Of a DNA stretch of 64,000 nt, positions 46,775-57,619 are shown piece after piece. The notes beneath the pieces were generated by a model. That model did not search any database and was not told where the DNA came from. It saw only the letters and a program-made list of their open reading frames with translations. The position numbers were made by a program, and so were the translations under genes. Source of the stretch: Marinomonas atlantica (GTDB lineage: Bacteria; Pseudomonadota; Gammaproteobacteria; Pseudomonadales; Marinomonadaceae); the NCBI RefSeq assembly GCF_001639725.1, contig NZ_LTAW01000002.1:1-64000 (forward strand), given 5' to 3'. Numbering within the stretch: the stretch's first letter is position 1; each line of letters opens with the position of its first letter.

Positions 46775-46911
46775 TTTATGTAGTCAGGAAAAGGCTGGGT
46801 CAAACAAAACTTATGGAGTTGCCAGCCGCTGACTGATCAAAGGGGAATGAATAATATTGATGCTGAGGTGATCATGTTTCAGTATTATTTCTGCTAAATT
46901 GGCACCAGATT

Positions 46912-47685
46912 CTAGTCTTCGATCTGTACGGGGTTGGTGCTGAATAAGTAGCCATCAAAATGAGCTGATTGGTGTTCAGAAAGTTCCATAAGCGTATCTT
47001 TTACATTTTCTAGGTGCTGCCACATTGCAACACGTGCGAGGTTTGCATTTTTCTGCTGGATTGCTCGCAAGATATTTTCATGGTCGACAAGCCACTTCTT
47101 ACGGTACGCTTGGTCTGTAATATGACTATGTAGTTGTTTCCACATGGGACTATTTTCACGTCGATCCCATAGAGTCTTTACTAAATCCACAAGAACACTG
47201 TTTTGTGTTGCTTCCGCAATTGCCAAATGAAACAGTTTGTCGGCACCATGGTCATTGCCGAGCACATCGATACTTTGCTTCTCTTGCTCCAATGCTTCAC
47301 GCATCTTGATAATGTCTTTTTTGGTAGCTTGTGTCGCCGCAAACTCTGCAACATGGCTTTCAAGCAACTGACGTGCTTGCATCATTTCAAATGGACCAAC
47401 GTCATCTTTATCTAATGACCCTCCTAGGTCGCTACTCACTGAGGCCATATTGACTTCTTTGATCAAATAAATACCGCTGCCTTTACGAACTTCAATCAGA
47501 CCCATGAGTTCAAGCATGATTAATGCTTCGCGTAACACGGTGCGGCTAACTTCTAAACGTTCTGCTATATCTCGCTCTGGTGGCAAACGGTCACCTACTT
47601 TATATTGGCCTTGCATCAATTCAGTGTGTAGTTTGATGCCAACCTCTTGATAAAGTCGTTTTGGTTTTATCAGTGTACTTATCAT
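46912..47685 (-). CDS. FadR/GntR-family regulator, UxuR/ExuR type
   Basis: A 257-aa regulator with an N-terminal GntR winged helix (residues ~10-75, LPPERDIAERLEVSRTVLREALIMLELMGLIEVRKGSGIYL) and an FCD effector domain (~95-230) with metal/ligand residues of the FadR group. Similarity in layout to ExuR/UxuR and its place beside a TRAP importer and uxaC-uxuBA-kdgK point to control by hexuronates or fructuronate. TTGGTCAA repeats upstream of it and between the transporter genes are likely operators. Confidence 0.88.
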   Translation of the reverse strand: MISTLIKPKRLYQEVGIKLHTELMQGQYKVGDRLPPERDIAERLEVSRTVLREALIMLELMGLIEVRKGSGIYLIKEVNMASVSSDLGGSLDKDDVGPFEMMQARQLLESHVAEFAATQATKKDIIKMREALEQEKQSIDVLGNDHGADKLFHLAIAEATQNSVLVDLVKTLWDRRENSPMWKQLHSHITDQAYRKKWLVDHENILRAIQQKNANLARVAMWQHLENVKDTLMELSEHQSAHFDGYLFSTNPVQIED

Positions 47686-47870
47686 AGCGTTCTACTTTAC
47701 TTGATAATGGGAGCGAACAGTTCATTGTTGCGATAGGTTTAGTAGTTATTATACCAGCGTTTTAAGGTGGTCATAGTGTTCACTACATCTCAATCATTGT
47801 GTGCTGATTAAATTGATTTAACCTGAGTGCATGTGAAAGTCTTACGACACAGATAGAAGATGAAATTGTT

Positions 47871-47886
47871 AATTGGTCAAGCAATT
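47871..47886. promoter_or_regulatory. Candidate operator of the FadR-family regulator
   Basis: AATTGGTCAAGCAATT, nearly palindromic and very close to GATTGGTCAATCAATT in the TRAP intergenic region. It lies about 190 bases upstream of the regulator start, so autoregulation is possible. It resembles E. coli UxuR/ExuR sites (ATTGGT-type half sites). Confidence 0.5.
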
Positions 47887-47960
47887 TTTGGTCGGTATCT
47901 TAATAGGTCTTGAATCACTGTTTAAAGGTATAGATTTAAATTAAAAGATCAGATGTCAAT

Positions 47961-47998
47961 AAAAGGCCTAGGCAAATCATTGTCTAGGCCTTTTAGAC
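47961..47998 (-). terminator. Terminator of the TRAP binding-protein gene
   Basis: AAAAGGCCTAG / CTAGGCCTTTT perfect 11-bp stem with a twelve-base loop; on the minus strand it ends in TTTT. Confidence 0.85.
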
Positions 47999-48018
47999 AT
48001 TAGATACTGCTTTCGAAA

Positions 48019-49011
48019 CTACTTACTATCAAGCGCTTTGATACCTTTTACGTATTCAGAGATTGCTGGGTTTTCCTTCGCTTCGTTGAACATAGGCTCA
48101 ACTGCTTTGATAAAGGCATCTTTATCAACATCTAGAATTTCTACCCCCATTTTGTCAGCTTTCTTTAGCTCTTCAACGGTGTATTCAGCCCAAAGCTTTT
48201 TCATGAAAGCGGTTGCGTCTTTACCTGCTTCCATGATGACTTTTTGATTGTCGTCAGATAGCTTGTTCCAAGTATTGGTACCGATAACCAGTACATCTGG
48301 AATCATAGTATGCCCGTCTTGACTGAAGTATTTAGCAACTTCACCGTGGCGATATGTGGTGACTGCACCAATGTTGTTCTCAGCGCCATCTACAACACCT
48401 TGTTGTAGTGCCGTGTAAAGCTCACCGAATGGCAGAGGCGTAGGAGCTGCGCCCATGAGCTCCATCATCTTAATGGCACTAGGGCTTGGTTGAACGCGAA
48501 TTTTCATACCCTGTAGGTCGGACGGTGAGCGTACCGGTTTCGTGGTGTAGAAATTACGTGCGCCAGCATCAAAATACGCGACGCCAACAAATCCAAACTT
48601 CTCAGAATTACGCAGAATTTTTTGACCGACTTCATTGCTCTCCATTGCTCGGTAATAGTGATCGCGGTCACGAAAAATGTAAGGGATATTGAATGCGCCG
48701 TAGGCTGGATCGAATGACTCCAGCTCACTGGCATTCGATTTTGCCATATCCAGTGCCCCACTTTGTAGAAGCTCTAAAGATTCGCGTTGCGTACCCAGTT
48801 GCCCATTAGGATAAACACGAACTTTTAGGTCACCATCGGTTTTCTCTTTTACTTCATCAGCGAAATACTTTAAAGCCTTGTGTACTGGAGACTTTGTATC
48901 ACCATTGTGGCTGAGCTTTAGCGTTTCGGCATAACTGAAAGAAGAAACTCCCAAGCAGCCAACAATGAGCGCGGAGGCAAATTTTAATTTAGCGTCTGTG
49001 ATTTTTAACAT
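48019..49011 (-). CDS. TRAP transporter substrate-binding protein (DctP family)
   Basis: A 330-aa periplasmic binding protein with a signal peptide (cleavage near SYA-ET, residue ~28), LKLSHNGDTKSPVHKALKYFADEVKEKT, VRVYPNGQLGTQRE and DLQGMKIRVQPSPSAIKMMELMGAAPTPLPFGELYTALQQGVVDGAENN, the core DctP motif with the Arg that binds the ligand carboxylate. With the uronate genes downstream of its divergent partners, the likely ligand is a hexuronate such as glucuronate or galacturonate. Confidence 0.92.
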   Translation of the reverse strand: MLKITDAKLKFASALIVGCLGVSSFSYAETLKLSHNGDTKSPVHKALKYFADEVKEKTDGDLKVRVYPNGQLGTQRESLELLQSGALDMAKSNASELESFDPAYGAFNIPYIFRDRDHYYRAMESNEVGQKILRNSEKFGFVGVAYFDAGARNFYTTKPVRSPSDLQGMKIRVQPSPSAIKMMELMGAAPTPLPFGELYTALQQGVVDGAENNIGAVTTYRHGEVAKYFSQDGHTMIPDVLVIGTNTWNKLSDDNQKVIMEAGKDATAFMKKLWAEYTVEELKKADKMGVEILDVDKDAFIKAVEPMFNEAKENPAISEYVKGIKALDSK

Positions 49012-49095
49012 TTGTATATCTCCAGTTTGATATTTTTATTGTCTTTTGGATTAGCAAAACCGATGTGACACAAATAATAATTGCACGCGATTAAT

Positions 49096-49150
49096 GATTG
49101 GTCAATCAATTCGTGTGGTTTAGTTGACCAAATATAAAAATTGGTCCAAC
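49096..49150. promoter_or_regulatory. Cluster of TTGGTCAA repeats in the divergent TRAP promoter region
   Basis: Three copies: TTGGTCAA at 49099-49106 (inside GATTGGTCAATCAATT), its reverse complement TTGACCAA at 49124-49131, and TTGGTCCA at 49141-49148. The last two form an inverted pair. They lie between the divergent dctP-type and dctQ-type starts and match the element upstream of the FadR-family gene, so they are its probable operators. Confidence 0.6.
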
Positions 49151-49209
49151 ATGTTTAGGTCAGATAAAAACTAGAATAAGTGATTAATCTCTAAAAGAGG
49201 TACTGGGTG

Positions 49210-49677
49210 ATGAAGTTCATGTATTGGGTAGACCGTATATTGTCGGCTATTTGTGTCACGTTGATGACCGTACTTGTTGTATGTGTTGTGTGGCAGGTGT
49301 TCTCTCGTTATGTCTTAGGGGCTCCAAGTACATCTACCGATGAGCTTGCGCGATTTCTGTTTATATGGGTCAGCCTATTAGGTGCTGCTTTTACTTTAGG
49401 TCAAAAAAAGCATTTAGCAATGGACTTTATGTTGCTTGTATTAGAAGGCAAAAAGAGAGCGACCTTGAATATCGTTATCACGTTAATCGGATTGGTTTTT
49501 GCCGTAGTGATTATGTTAATTGGCGGCAGCGGATTAGTACTTAAGACGCTTAGTCATGGTCAAGTGTCACCTGTACTAGGGTGGCAAATGGGATGGGTTT
49601 ACAGCGCCATTCCCCTCAGCGGTGCCTGTATGGTGGTGTATTTGTTGCGAGACTTATTGGTTTCTAACTCCAAATAG
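49210..49677 (+). CDS. TRAP transporter small permease (DctQ family)
   Basis: A 155-aa membrane protein with four predicted helices and the family signature TSTDELARFLFIWVSLLGAAF (residues ~40-60). DctQ joins DctM to form the transmembrane unit. ATG at 49210 is preferred over the GTG three bases earlier; GAGG lies upstream. It is divergent from the binding-protein gene. Confidence 0.92.
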   Translation: MKFMYWVDRILSAICVTLMTVLVVCVVWQVFSRYVLGAPSTSTDELARFLFIWVSLLGAAFTLGQKKHLAMDFMLLVLEGKKRATLNIVITLIGLVFAVVIMLIGGSGLVLKTLSHGQVSPVLGWQMGWVYSAIPLSGACMVVYLLRDLLVSNSK

Positions 49678-49749
49678 TGGGGTGTCAGTTAATAGGTTGC
49701 TGTTTCTTCTTAGTTGTTTATAAAACTCTAATAAAAAAAGGAAAACAAT

Positions 49750-51048
49750 GTGGAATGGTTAGTTGCACTCGTTCTGTTTGGTAGTTTCTTTGTCATGTTG
49801 GTGCTTGGTGTACCAATCTCTTTTTCAATTGCGGTGGCGTCGTTGCTGTCTATTATGGTGTCGTTACCATTTGATGCTGCATTGTCGGTGGCGTCTCAAA
49901 AAATTGCTTCGGGTATGGATAGCTTTACATTATTGGCTATTCCATTTTTCATCTTAGCTGGAAATATCATGAATCGTGGCGGCTTAGCATTGAGGTTGAT
50001 TGAGTTCTCTCGACTGCTTGCTGGGCGCCTACCCGGCTCACTAGGTCATGTGAATGTCATCGCTAATATGCTGTTTGGGTCGATTTCCGGTTCAGCTGTG
50101 GCTGCGGCCGCCGCCGTTGGTGGCACGATGGCACCTTTGCAAAAGAAAAGTGGTTACGATCCTGTGTTCTCTACGGCTGTAAATATAACCTCTAGCCCAG
50201 CAGGTCTACTGATTCCTCCGAGCAACGCACTTATTGTCTACTCACTGATATCGGGAGGAACGTCAATCAGTGCCTTATTCTTGGGCGGTTATTTACCTGG
50301 GATTTTGATGGGAGCTTGCGTTATGTTGGCTGTAGCCATCGTGGCAAAAAAGAAAAATTACCCTGTGTCAGAGCCTGTCTCATTCGGCGAGGCTGGAAAA
50401 ATCACCTTTCGTGCATTGCCAAGTTTAGGGTTAATCGTTGTCATTATGGGGGGGATTATCGGTGGTGTATTCACGGCCACTGAAGCCTCTGCTGTGGCAG
50501 TGGTTTACGCATTACTACTGGCTCTTGTTTACAGAGAAGTCTCTTTAAAAGATATGCCGAGTATTATCCTTGGCTCTGTCATGACAGCGTCGATGATCAT
50601 GCTGTTGATTGGCGCGTCAATGTCGATGGCGTGGGCGATGGCGAATGCTGACATCCCTTATGCTGTGAGTGATGCATTGTTAGCGCTTTCAGATAATCCA
50701 ATTATCATTTTATTAATCATCAACTTAATCTTGCTTGGTGTGGGTATCTTTATGGATATGACGCCGGCTTTGTTGATTTTTACGCCCATATTTTTACCAA
50801 TTGCATTAGAGCTGGGAATCGACCCAGTGCACTTTGGCATCATTATCACCTTTAACTTATGTATTGGTATTTGTACTCCGCCAGTGGGCAGCGCCTTGTT
50901 TGTTGGGTGTTCTGTGAGTGGTGTCCAAATAGATAAAGTGATTAAGCCTTTGCTGCCGATCTTCTTCCTGTTGTTAGTCGCATTGCTTGCGGTGACATTT
51001 ATCCCTGAAATTAGTTTGTTCTTACCGTCTCTTTTGCTTGGTTATTAA
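49750..51048 (+). CDS. TRAP transporter large permease (DctM family), GTG start
   Basis: A 432-aa Na+-coupled permease with about twelve helices and the DctM blocks FTLLAIPFFILAGNIMNRGG, FGSISGSAVAAAAAVGG, TSSPAGLLIPPSNALIVY and CIGICTPPVGSALFVG. The GTG at 49750 follows AAGGA and is in frame with the family N-terminus; an ATG two bases earlier is out of frame. Length is normal for DctM. It is followed by the GH31 and uronate genes with gaps under 50 bases. Confidence 0.93.
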   Translation: MEWLVALVLFGSFFVMLVLGVPISFSIAVASLLSIMVSLPFDAALSVASQKIASGMDSFTLLAIPFFILAGNIMNRGGLALRLIEFSRLLAGRLPGSLGHVNVIANMLFGSISGSAVAAAAAVGGTMAPLQKKSGYDPVFSTAVNITSSPAGLLIPPSNALIVYSLISGGTSISALFLGGYLPGILMGACVMLAVAIVAKKKNYPVSEPVSFGEAGKITFRALPSLGLIVVIMGGIIGGVFTATEASAVAVVYALLLALVYREVSLKDMPSIILGSVMTASMIMLLIGASMSMAWAMANADIPYAVSDALLALSDNPIIILLIINLILLGVGIFMDMTPALLIFTPIFLPIALELGIDPVHFGIIITFNLCIGICTPPVGSALFVGCSVSGVQIDKVIKPLLPIFFLLLVALLAVTFIPEISLFLPSLLLGY

Positions 51049-51091
51049 CCTAGAAAGTTTGCCATTTTAATATTTTTGGAGAATTGAAATT

Positions 51092-53479
51092 ATGAAGCCA
51101 ATTACGAACTGGAAGCTTCTAGGTGTTGAAAATAGCCGCGTGGAAATTGAGTGTGATGACCGTCATCGACTGTATTTCTTTGTATTAGAGCCGAATGTGA
51201 TTCGCGTGCTTCTGAAGAAAAATAACACGCTGCAATTGGATAACAGTTGGTGTATCTCACCTAATGATACTGAAACCGGTTGGGAAGGCCGCGATCGGAT
51301 GAGTACCGAAGGCTTTTCTTGTCCCGACTTTCAAGTTTTTGAGCAGGGCGACCAGCTCACGATTGCAACGGCAGCTTTGCGTGTGACCTTATCCACGCCT
51401 TTGAAACTTACTTGGGAATACGCCGACGAGGCTGGTCAATGGCAATACCTTGCGTCAGACCGCCAAAGTGGTGCCTATATGTTGGGAGTAAAGTCGAATG
51501 ACGTGCACCATTACATGGCACGCGACTTGTCAGATAAATATTATGGCTTAGGAGAGAAAACGGGTGATTTGAACCGCCACGGCTCACGCTACCAGATGCG
51601 CAATATCGATGCGATGGGGTACGACGCCAAGCATACGGATCCGCTTTATAAACATGTTCCGTTTTATATTGCGAAGACGACTCAAGCCAGCTTTGGGGTG
51701 TTCTACGATAACCTGTCTACGAGTTGGTTTGATCTGGGTAATGAGTTAGATAATTACCATGGTTATTACCGCAGTTATCATGCTGACGAAGGCGATTTAG
51801 ATTTCTATTTTATGTACGGTGACAAAGTTGTCGATGTTACGAAAACCTATGTCAATCTAACCGGGCGTACGATATTCGGGCCGAAATGGAGTTTGGGATA
51901 TAGTGGCTCGACCATGCTTTACACCGATGCAGAGAATGCGCAAGAGCAGCTCGGTGACTTTATAAAGCATTGTGATAACCACAGTATGCCGTGTGATTCC
52001 TTTCAATTGTCGTCTGGCTACACGTCTATTGGTAACAAACGTTATGTATTCAATTGGAACACCAGCAAGGTTCCTGACCCCGTTAAATTGAGTAGTGATT
52101 TTCATCAAGCGGGTCTTAAGTTAGCCGCTAATATTAAGCCATGTTTACTACAAGACCATCCGCGATTTGAAGAGGTTGCGTCGCAGAACCTGTTTATCCA
52201 AGATTCCGAATTTGACGCACCGGAGTCGTCACAGTTTTGGGATGATTCTGGCTCTCACTTAGATTTCACTAATCCGAATACTGTCCAGTGGTGGAAGAAA
52301 AATGTCACTGAGCAGTTGCTTGAGAAAGGTATTGATTCTACTTGGAATGACAATAACGAATACGAAGTATGGGACAGCGATGCACGTTGCGCAGGCTTTG
52401 GAAAGCAAACGCCGATCAAGCTGATTCGACCTTTGCAGCCTCTATTAATGATGCGAGCTTCGTACGAAGCGCAAATGGAATTTGCACCTTCGTTACGCCC
52501 ATATTTGATTTCGCGCTCAGGTTGTCCGGGAATGCAGCGTTATGTGCAAACGTGGAGTGGTGATAACCGTACCAATTGGCAAACACTGCGTTACAACACA
52601 CGAATGGGACTTGGGATGAGCCTATCTGGCTTATACAACATCGGACATGATGTGGGTGGTTTCTCAGGTGATCGTCCGGACCCTGAGTTATTTGTACGCT
52701 GGGTGCAAAATGGTGTGATGCATCCCCGTTTCACGATTCACTCGTGGAACGATGACCACACGGTCAATGAGCCTTGGATGTATCCAGAGGTCACACCGAT
52801 TATTCGAGAAGCTATGGCGCTGCGTTACCGCTTGATGCCTTACTTATACGATTTGTTGTGGAAAGCCCACAAGCATCATGAGCCAATGTTACGTCCTACC
52901 TTTTTAGATCATGAGAGCGATGAGCGAACCTATGAAGAAAGCGATGACTTTTTACTGGGTAAAGACTTGTTGGTTGCGTCAGTCGTCGAACCAGAACAAC
53001 GGACTCGTAATGTCTACCTTCCTGATAATGGTGATGGCTGGTACGACTTTCATCGCAAGACTTGGTATGCCGGTGGTCAAGACATTACGTTGCCCGCAGC
53101 ACTAGAAGAGTTGCCATTGCTGGCTCGTGCAGGAAGCGTGATTCCTACCAGTAATCGAATTGCCCACGTTGATGCTGGCAAAGAGACACTGCGCAAATTC
53201 CTAGTTTTCCCACACAAAGGTACAGGGCAGCGTCATATATCGATATTTGACGACGATGGCCTCACGACAGGTTATTTGAATGACTTCTATCTGCAGCTCA
53301 ACATCATTTTGTCATCCGATTTGTCGAGAATTGACTTAACCATCTCGCGAGAAGGCAAATGGAAACCTGCTTATGAAGACATTGCTTTTGTGCTGCCTGA
53401 GAGTGAGCAGCGCGACCTCTATGTTAATGGTCAATTGATGACCTCCTCTAAAGTGGTTCGTTTAAGTGGGCTAGTTTAA
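51092..53479 (+). CDS. Cytoplasmic glycoside hydrolase family 31
   Basis: A 795-aa GH31 enzyme. The catalytic nucleophile is Asp420 in WNDNNEYE (a variant of the WxDMNE motif) and the acid/base is Asp491 in TWSGDN. An N-terminal beta-sandwich (to ~230), the (beta/alpha)8 barrel and C-terminal beta domains are in the usual order. No signal peptide is present, so it acts on an imported substrate. Family members cleave alpha-glucosides, alpha-xylosides and similar. Being between a TRAP importer and uxaC, it may release a uronic acid from an alpha-linked uronate disaccharide; that substrate is inferred only. GGAG precedes the ATG. Confidence 0.88.
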   Translation: MKPITNWKLLGVENSRVEIECDDRHRLYFFVLEPNVIRVLLKKNNTLQLDNSWCISPNDTETGWEGRDRMSTEGFSCPDFQVFEQGDQLTIATAALRVTLSTPLKLTWEYADEAGQWQYLASDRQSGAYMLGVKSNDVHHYMARDLSDKYYGLGEKTGDLNRHGSRYQMRNIDAMGYDAKHTDPLYKHVPFYIAKTTQASFGVFYDNLSTSWFDLGNELDNYHGYYRSYHADEGDLDFYFMYGDKVVDVTKTYVNLTGRTIFGPKWSLGYSGSTMLYTDAENAQEQLGDFIKHCDNHSMPCDSFQLSSGYTSIGNKRYVFNWNTSKVPDPVKLSSDFHQAGLKLAANIKPCLLQDHPRFEEVASQNLFIQDSEFDAPESSQFWDDSGSHLDFTNPNTVQWWKKNVTEQLLEKGIDSTWNDNNEYEVWDSDARCAGFGKQTPIKLIRPLQPLLMMRASYEAQMEFAPSLRPYLISRSGCPGMQRYVQTWSGDNRTNWQTLRYNTRMGLGMSLSGLYNIGHDVGGFSGDRPDPELFVRWVQNGVMHPRFTIHSWNDDHTVNEPWMYPEVTPIIREAMALRYRLMPYLYDLLWKAHKHHEPMLRPTFLDHESDERTYEESDDFLLGKDLLVASVVEPEQRTRNVYLPDNGDGWYDFHRKTWYAGGQDITLPAALEELPLLARAGSVIPTSNRIAHVDAGKETLRKFLVFPHKGTGQRHISIFDDDGLTTGYLNDFYLQLNIILSSDLSRIDLTISREGKWKPAYEDIAFVLPESEQRDLYVNGQLMTSSKVVRLSGLV

Positions 53480-53513
53480 GCAAGTCAATACCTTGCCTTG
53501 CTAAGGAAGTGAT

Positions 53514-54926
53514 ATGAAAGCATTTATGACAGAAGATTTCTTACTGAGCACAGAGACAGCGAAACGCTTGTACCATGATTACGCCGCAGAGCAGCCAATT
53601 TATGATTACCACTGCCATCTGAATCCCAAGGAAATTGCAGACAATCGTCGTTTCAGTGATTTAGGTGAGATTTGGTTGGAAGGTGATCATTACAAATGGC
53701 GTGCTATGCGTACTGCAGGCGTTGAAGAGCATCTGATTACAGGTAATGCGAGCTTTAAAGAGAAATATCAGGCGTGGTCGCAGACCGTACCGCAATGCAT
53801 TGGTAATCCCATTTATCACTGGACCCACCTAGAGCTACGCCGCCCGTTTGGTATTAACGGTGTATTGTTTTCCCCTGAAACAGCGGATGCCATCTGGGAC
53901 CAATGTAATGAGATGCTACGACAGCCCGAGTTTTCTGCTCGCGGTATCATGCAGCAAATGAATGTCAAAATGGTGGGGACGACAGACGATCCTGCGGACA
54001 GTCTGGAACACCATAAATTGATTGCAAACGATGCAAGCTTTGATATTGCTGTCACACCAAGCTGGCGTCCTGATCGCGCATTCAAAGTGGAGCACGCTGG
54101 TTTTGTTGATTACCTCGCTAAACTTGGACGGTCAGCGGACATCGAAATTACTGGCTTCAATGATTTGATTAGTGCTCTGGCGCGACGTCTTGAAGTATTT
54201 GATGCACACGGCTGTCGAAGCGCTGACCATGGTATTGAAATCATGCGCTTTGCTGAGATCCCTGTGGAGGCAGATCTCGATACGATCATGTCAAAGCGTA
54301 TAAACAATGAGTCTCTTAGCGCGCTAGAGATGGCCCAATTCTCCACTGCTGTGCAGGTTTGGCTAGGCCAACAATATGCCAAGAAAGGCTGGGTGATGCA
54401 GCTGCATATTGGTGCACAGCGTAATAACTCTTCTCGCATGTTTAAGCTAGTGGGCGGTGATTCTGGTTTCGACTCGATGGATGATCGAGCCTACGCCGCT
54501 CCCTTGTCTGACTTTTTGAATGCCTTGGATCAAAGTAACGAGCTACCGAAAACAATCTTGTACTGCCTGAATCCAATGCACAACGAAATGCTCGCAACGA
54601 TGGTGGGTAATTTCCAAGGTGGCGGTGTGGCTGGCAAAGTCCAGTTCGGCTCGGGTTGGTGGTTCAATGATCAGCTTGATGGTATGCAAAGACAGCTCAC
54701 CAGCGTGGCTCAGATGGGCTTATTGAGCCAGTTCGTCGGCATGTTGACCGATTCTCGCAGTTTCTTATCGTACACCCGTCACGAATATTTCCGCCGTTTG
54801 CTGTGTGACATGATCGGCGGTTGGGTAGAGCGTGGCGAAGCCCCAGCAGACATGACTCTTTTGAGTAACATGATGAAAGGTATCTGTGCGGATAATGCGA
54901 AATCATATTTTGGTTTTCAGGAATGA
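53514..54926 (+). CDS. uxaC: Uronate isomerase
   Basis: Interconverts D-glucuronate and D-fructuronate, or D-galacturonate and D-tagaturonate. The 470-aa amidohydrolase-fold protein has [16 protein letters not shown] (metal-site HCH, residues ~29-44), [10 protein letters not shown], and [16 protein letters not shown] and [20 protein letters not shown] in the C-terminal half. AAGGA lies eight bases before the ATG. It overlaps nothing and is the first of four tightly spaced uronate genes. Confidence 0.97.
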   Translation: MKAFMTEDFLLSTETAKRLYHDYAAEQPIYDYHCHLNPKEIADNRRFSDLGEIWLEGDHYKWRAMRTAGVEEHLITGNASFKEKYQAWSQTVPQCIGNPIYHWTHLELRRPFGINGVLFSPETADAIWDQCNEMLRQPEFSARGIMQQMNVKMVGTTDDPADSLEHHKLIANDASFDIAVTPSWRPDRAFKVEHAGFVDYLAKLGRSADIEITGFNDLISALARRLEVFDAHGCRSADHGIEIMRFAEIPVEADLDTIMSKRINNESLSALEMAQFSTAVQVWLGQQYAKKGWVMQLHIGAQRNNSSRMFKLVGGDSGFDSMDDRAYAAPLSDFLNALDQSNELPKTILYCLNPMHNEMLATMVGNFQGGGVAGKVQFGSGWWFNDQLDGMQRQLTSVAQMGLLSQFVGMLTDSRSFLSYTRHEYFRRLLCDMIGGWVERGEAPADMTLLSNMMKGICADNAKSYFGFQE

Positions 54927-54960
54927 TTGCCTCTTTCACCATACTAATAAGGAGTCATCA

Positions 54961-56427
54961 ATGATTACGGTCCAAAGAAGTCATAGCACATACCTTCCTG
55001 AAAATGTAGGTGTTGGAATTGTGCATATTGGACTCGGTGCTTTTCATCGCGCTCATCAAGCCGTCTATATCGAGAAAAACCTCAATCGAAATCATGGTGG
55101 TGACTGGGGAATTTGCGCAGTGAATATCCGCTCGAATAGTCAATTAGTGGATCAACTAAAAGCCAACGACTGCCGCTATCACATTGCCGAATATCAGGAT
55201 AGCCAACATGCTGAGTCGCGAGAGGTTAATGCTATTCGTGACGCTCTGTTTGCCGGAGAAGACAAAGAGCCTTTGTTCGACAAATTAGTGTCGCCTTCAA
55301 CGAAAATCGTGACATTAACCGTGACTGAGAAAGGTTACTACTTAACACCTGCTGAAAAGGCTCTACGCCAAGATGACCCTCATATTCGGCATGATATTGC
55401 ACACCCCACAGCGCCTAAAACAGCACCGGGGATTTTAGTCGAAGCGTTGCATAGAAGACGAGAGTTGGGCTTGCCGCCGTTTACAGTTTTAAGTTGTGAC
55501 AACATGCCCAACAATGGCCGTTTAATCCGTAAAGCAGTATGCGCACTCGCGCGCCATCGATCCACAGAATTAGCTGAGTGGATTGAAGACAATGTCGCTT
55601 TTCCAAGCTCTATGGTGGATAGAATTGTTCCTGCAATGTCAGATACCTCCCGCGAGCGTCTGCAAGCGGAGTTACAGTGTAATGACCCTAATGCCGTGAT
55701 GTGTGAGACGTTTAGTCAATGGGTTGTAGAAGACAACTTTCCACAGGGGCGACCTGATTGGGAGCACGACGGCGTGCAAATGGTCGAAGATGTTCACCCG
55801 TTTGAAACGATGAAACTGCGCCTCTTAAACGGCAGCCATTCTTTGCTTGCTTACGTCGGGCTTGCTGCAAACTACCAAACGGTTGCAGAGGCCGTAGCTG
55901 ATAATCGCTTTGCTCAGTTGATTCGTCATTACATGAATGTCGAAGCTTCTCCAACACTGGATTTGCCAAAAAGTGTTGATGTTGAAGCCTACATTGAAAG
56001 GTTGGTGGAGAGATTTGGTAACGATAGCTTACAGCACCAGTTGACACAAATCGCAATGGATGGATCACAGAAAATCCCCCAGCGTTGGCTAAACGGTGCA
56101 CAGGAAAGGCTGGATCATCGTGCTGACATAAATGCTACAGCGCTTGGCGTGGCGGCATGGCTCGCATTTGTAAGAGGTAAGGATCAAACAGGTCGTACCT
56201 ACACCGTTGATGACCCCATGGCAGAGACATTTAGTGAACTGCACGCTCGTTGCCAAGATGCTAATCAACTTGTGAGTGAAGCGCTTAAATTAGATGACAT
56301 TTTCCCTCGTCAGCTGGCGCTCAATGAAACATTTTCTAAAGCAGTGCTCAAAGCCTATCAAACAATTATTTCAAGTGGTGTAACGGCATGCTTAGGCGCC
56401 GACGACACGACTCATTTCGGAGGATAA
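54961..56427 (+). CDS. uxuB: D-fructuronate reductase (UxuB, mannitol dehydrogenase family)
   Basis: Reduces D-fructuronate to D-mannonate with NADH. The 488-aa protein has the NAD-binding [18 protein letters not shown] near the N-terminus and the catalytic Lys285, Asn290 and His293 ([10 protein letters not shown]), the same family as the dalD product 33 kb away. ATG at 54961 has AAGGAG upstream; the longer frame from 54886 lies inside uxaC. Its place between uxaC and uxuA makes fructuronate the likely substrate rather than tagaturonate. Confidence 0.94.
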   Translation: MITVQRSHSTYLPENVGVGIVHIGLGAFHRAHQAVYIEKNLNRNHGGDWGICAVNIRSNSQLVDQLKANDCRYHIAEYQDSQHAESREVNAIRDALFAGEDKEPLFDKLVSPSTKIVTLTVTEKGYYLTPAEKALRQDDPHIRHDIAHPTAPKTAPGILVEALHRRRELGLPPFTVLSCDNMPNNGRLIRKAVCALARHRSTELAEWIEDNVAFPSSMVDRIVPAMSDTSRERLQAELQCNDPNAVMCETFSQWVVEDNFPQGRPDWEHDGVQMVEDVHPFETMKLRLLNGSHSLLAYVGLAANYQTVAEAVADNRFAQLIRHYMNVEASPTLDLPKSVDVEAYIERLVERFGNDSLQHQLTQIAMDGSQKIPQRWLNGAQERLDHRADINATALGVAAWLAFVRGKDQTGRTYTVDDPMAETFSELHARCQDANQLVSEALKLDDIFPRQLALNETFSKAVLKAYQTIISSGVTACLGADDTTHFGG

Positions 56428-56428
56428 T

Positions 56429-57604
56429 ATGGAACATACTTGGCGTTGGTTTGGACCCAACGATGAAACCACGTTGACGGATATTCGTCAGACAGGCGCG
56501 ACCGGAGTGGTAACCGCATTGCATGAAATTCCGAATGGTGATGTCTGGCCTATTGAAGCCATCCAAGCACGGAAATCGATGATAGAAGCGCACGAACTTC
56601 GTTGGTCAGTGGTTGAAAGTGTCCCTGTGCATGAAGATATTAAAAAGCGTACTGGCAACTATGAAGAGTACATTGAAAACTATAAGCAATCCCTCCTTAA
56701 CTTAGCAGCATGCGGAATTGATACGGTTTGCTACAACTTCATGCCAGTTCTTGATTGGACACGTACGGATCTTGATTTCGCTCTACCTGACGGTTCTCGT
56801 GCGCTACGCTTCGACCAAACAGCGTTTGCAGCCTTCGAGCTGTATATTCTTGAGCGCAAAGGGGCTGAGTTAGAATACAGCGCAGAAGAAAAGGCACAGG
56901 CGAAAGCGTATTTGGAAGCGGTAAGCGACCAGGACAGAGAGCGTTTGGTGGCTAACATTATTGCGGGTCTACCTGGCTCAGAAGAAAGCTATACCCTTGA
57001 GCAGTTTCGCGCCAAATTAGATGAGTACGCACACATCAATAAAGATACCTTGCGTGAACACTTGAAGCTGTTCTTGAAAGCTATTGTGCCTGCAGCGGAA
57101 CAAGCTGGCTTGTGTTTGGCGATCCATCCTGATGATCCACCACGTCCTATATTAGGACTGCCTCGTGTTGTGTCGGTAAAAGAAGACATTGAATGGCTAT
57201 TGAAAGCTGTGCCAAGCCCCGTTAACGGCATAACACTTTGTACGGGGTCTTATGGGGTCCGAGCCGACAACGATTTGGTCGATATGGTGCAGCGTTTTGG
57301 TTCCAATATCTTCTTTACTCACTTGCGTTCAACCAAGCGCGAAGAGGTGGCTGGGAGCTTTCATGAGGCCTCTCACCTTGGTGGGGACGTTGACATGGTA
57401 GGCGTCGTCAGAGCCTTGTTGCTGGAGGAGAAAAAGCGTCATGACAGCAACACGCCGCGTCTTATTCCTATGCGACCAGACCACGGGCACCAAATTCTGA
57501 ATGATCTTGAGAAGAACGCTAAACCTGGTTATTCCAAACTTGGTCGTATGAAAGGTTTAGCGGAGGTCCGAGGCTTAGAGCTGGGCCTCAAGAGCACATT
57601 ATAA
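56429..57604 (+). CDS. uxuA: Mannonate dehydratase
   Basis: Dehydrates D-mannonate to 2-keto-3-deoxygluconate. The 391-aa TIM-barrel enzyme has [24 protein letters not shown] at the N-terminus, [31 protein letters not shown] (metal ligands) and [13 protein letters not shown], and [10 protein letters not shown] near the end. It starts one base after uxuB with GGAGGA before the ATG. Family length is ~394. Confidence 0.97.
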   Translation: MEHTWRWFGPNDETTLTDIRQTGATGVVTALHEIPNGDVWPIEAIQARKSMIEAHELRWSVVESVPVHEDIKKRTGNYEEYIENYKQSLLNLAACGIDTVCYNFMPVLDWTRTDLDFALPDGSRALRFDQTAFAAFELYILERKGAELEYSAEEKAQAKAYLEAVSDQDRERLVANIIAGLPGSEESYTLEQFRAKLDEYAHINKDTLREHLKLFLKAIVPAAEQAGLCLAIHPDDPPRPILGLPRVVSVKEDIEWLLKAVPSPVNGITLCTGSYGVRADNDLVDMVQRFGSNIFFTHLRSTKREEVAGSFHEASHLGGDVDMVGVVRALLLEEKKRHDSNTPRLIPMRPDHGHQILNDLEKNAKPGYSKLGRMKGLAEVRGLELGLKSTL

Positions 57605-57619
57605 GGGGGGCTGTACTGC

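Larger units (their letters stand above)
47686..48018. other. Regulator upstream region
   Basis: A 333-bp spacer holding the promoter of the FadR-family gene, the operator candidate at 47871-47886 and the terminator of the TRAP binding-protein gene at 47961-47998. No further gene is seen. Confidence 0.6.

Noticed and set aside
46896-46911. Sigma-54 promoter near TTGGCACC
   Set aside because: The -12 GC element is missing at the needed distance, and the element points into the end of the FadR-family gene.
54886-54960. Extended N-terminus of UxuB
   Set aside because: The extension lies in the uxaC coding end, while a good AAGGAG precedes the ATG at 54961.
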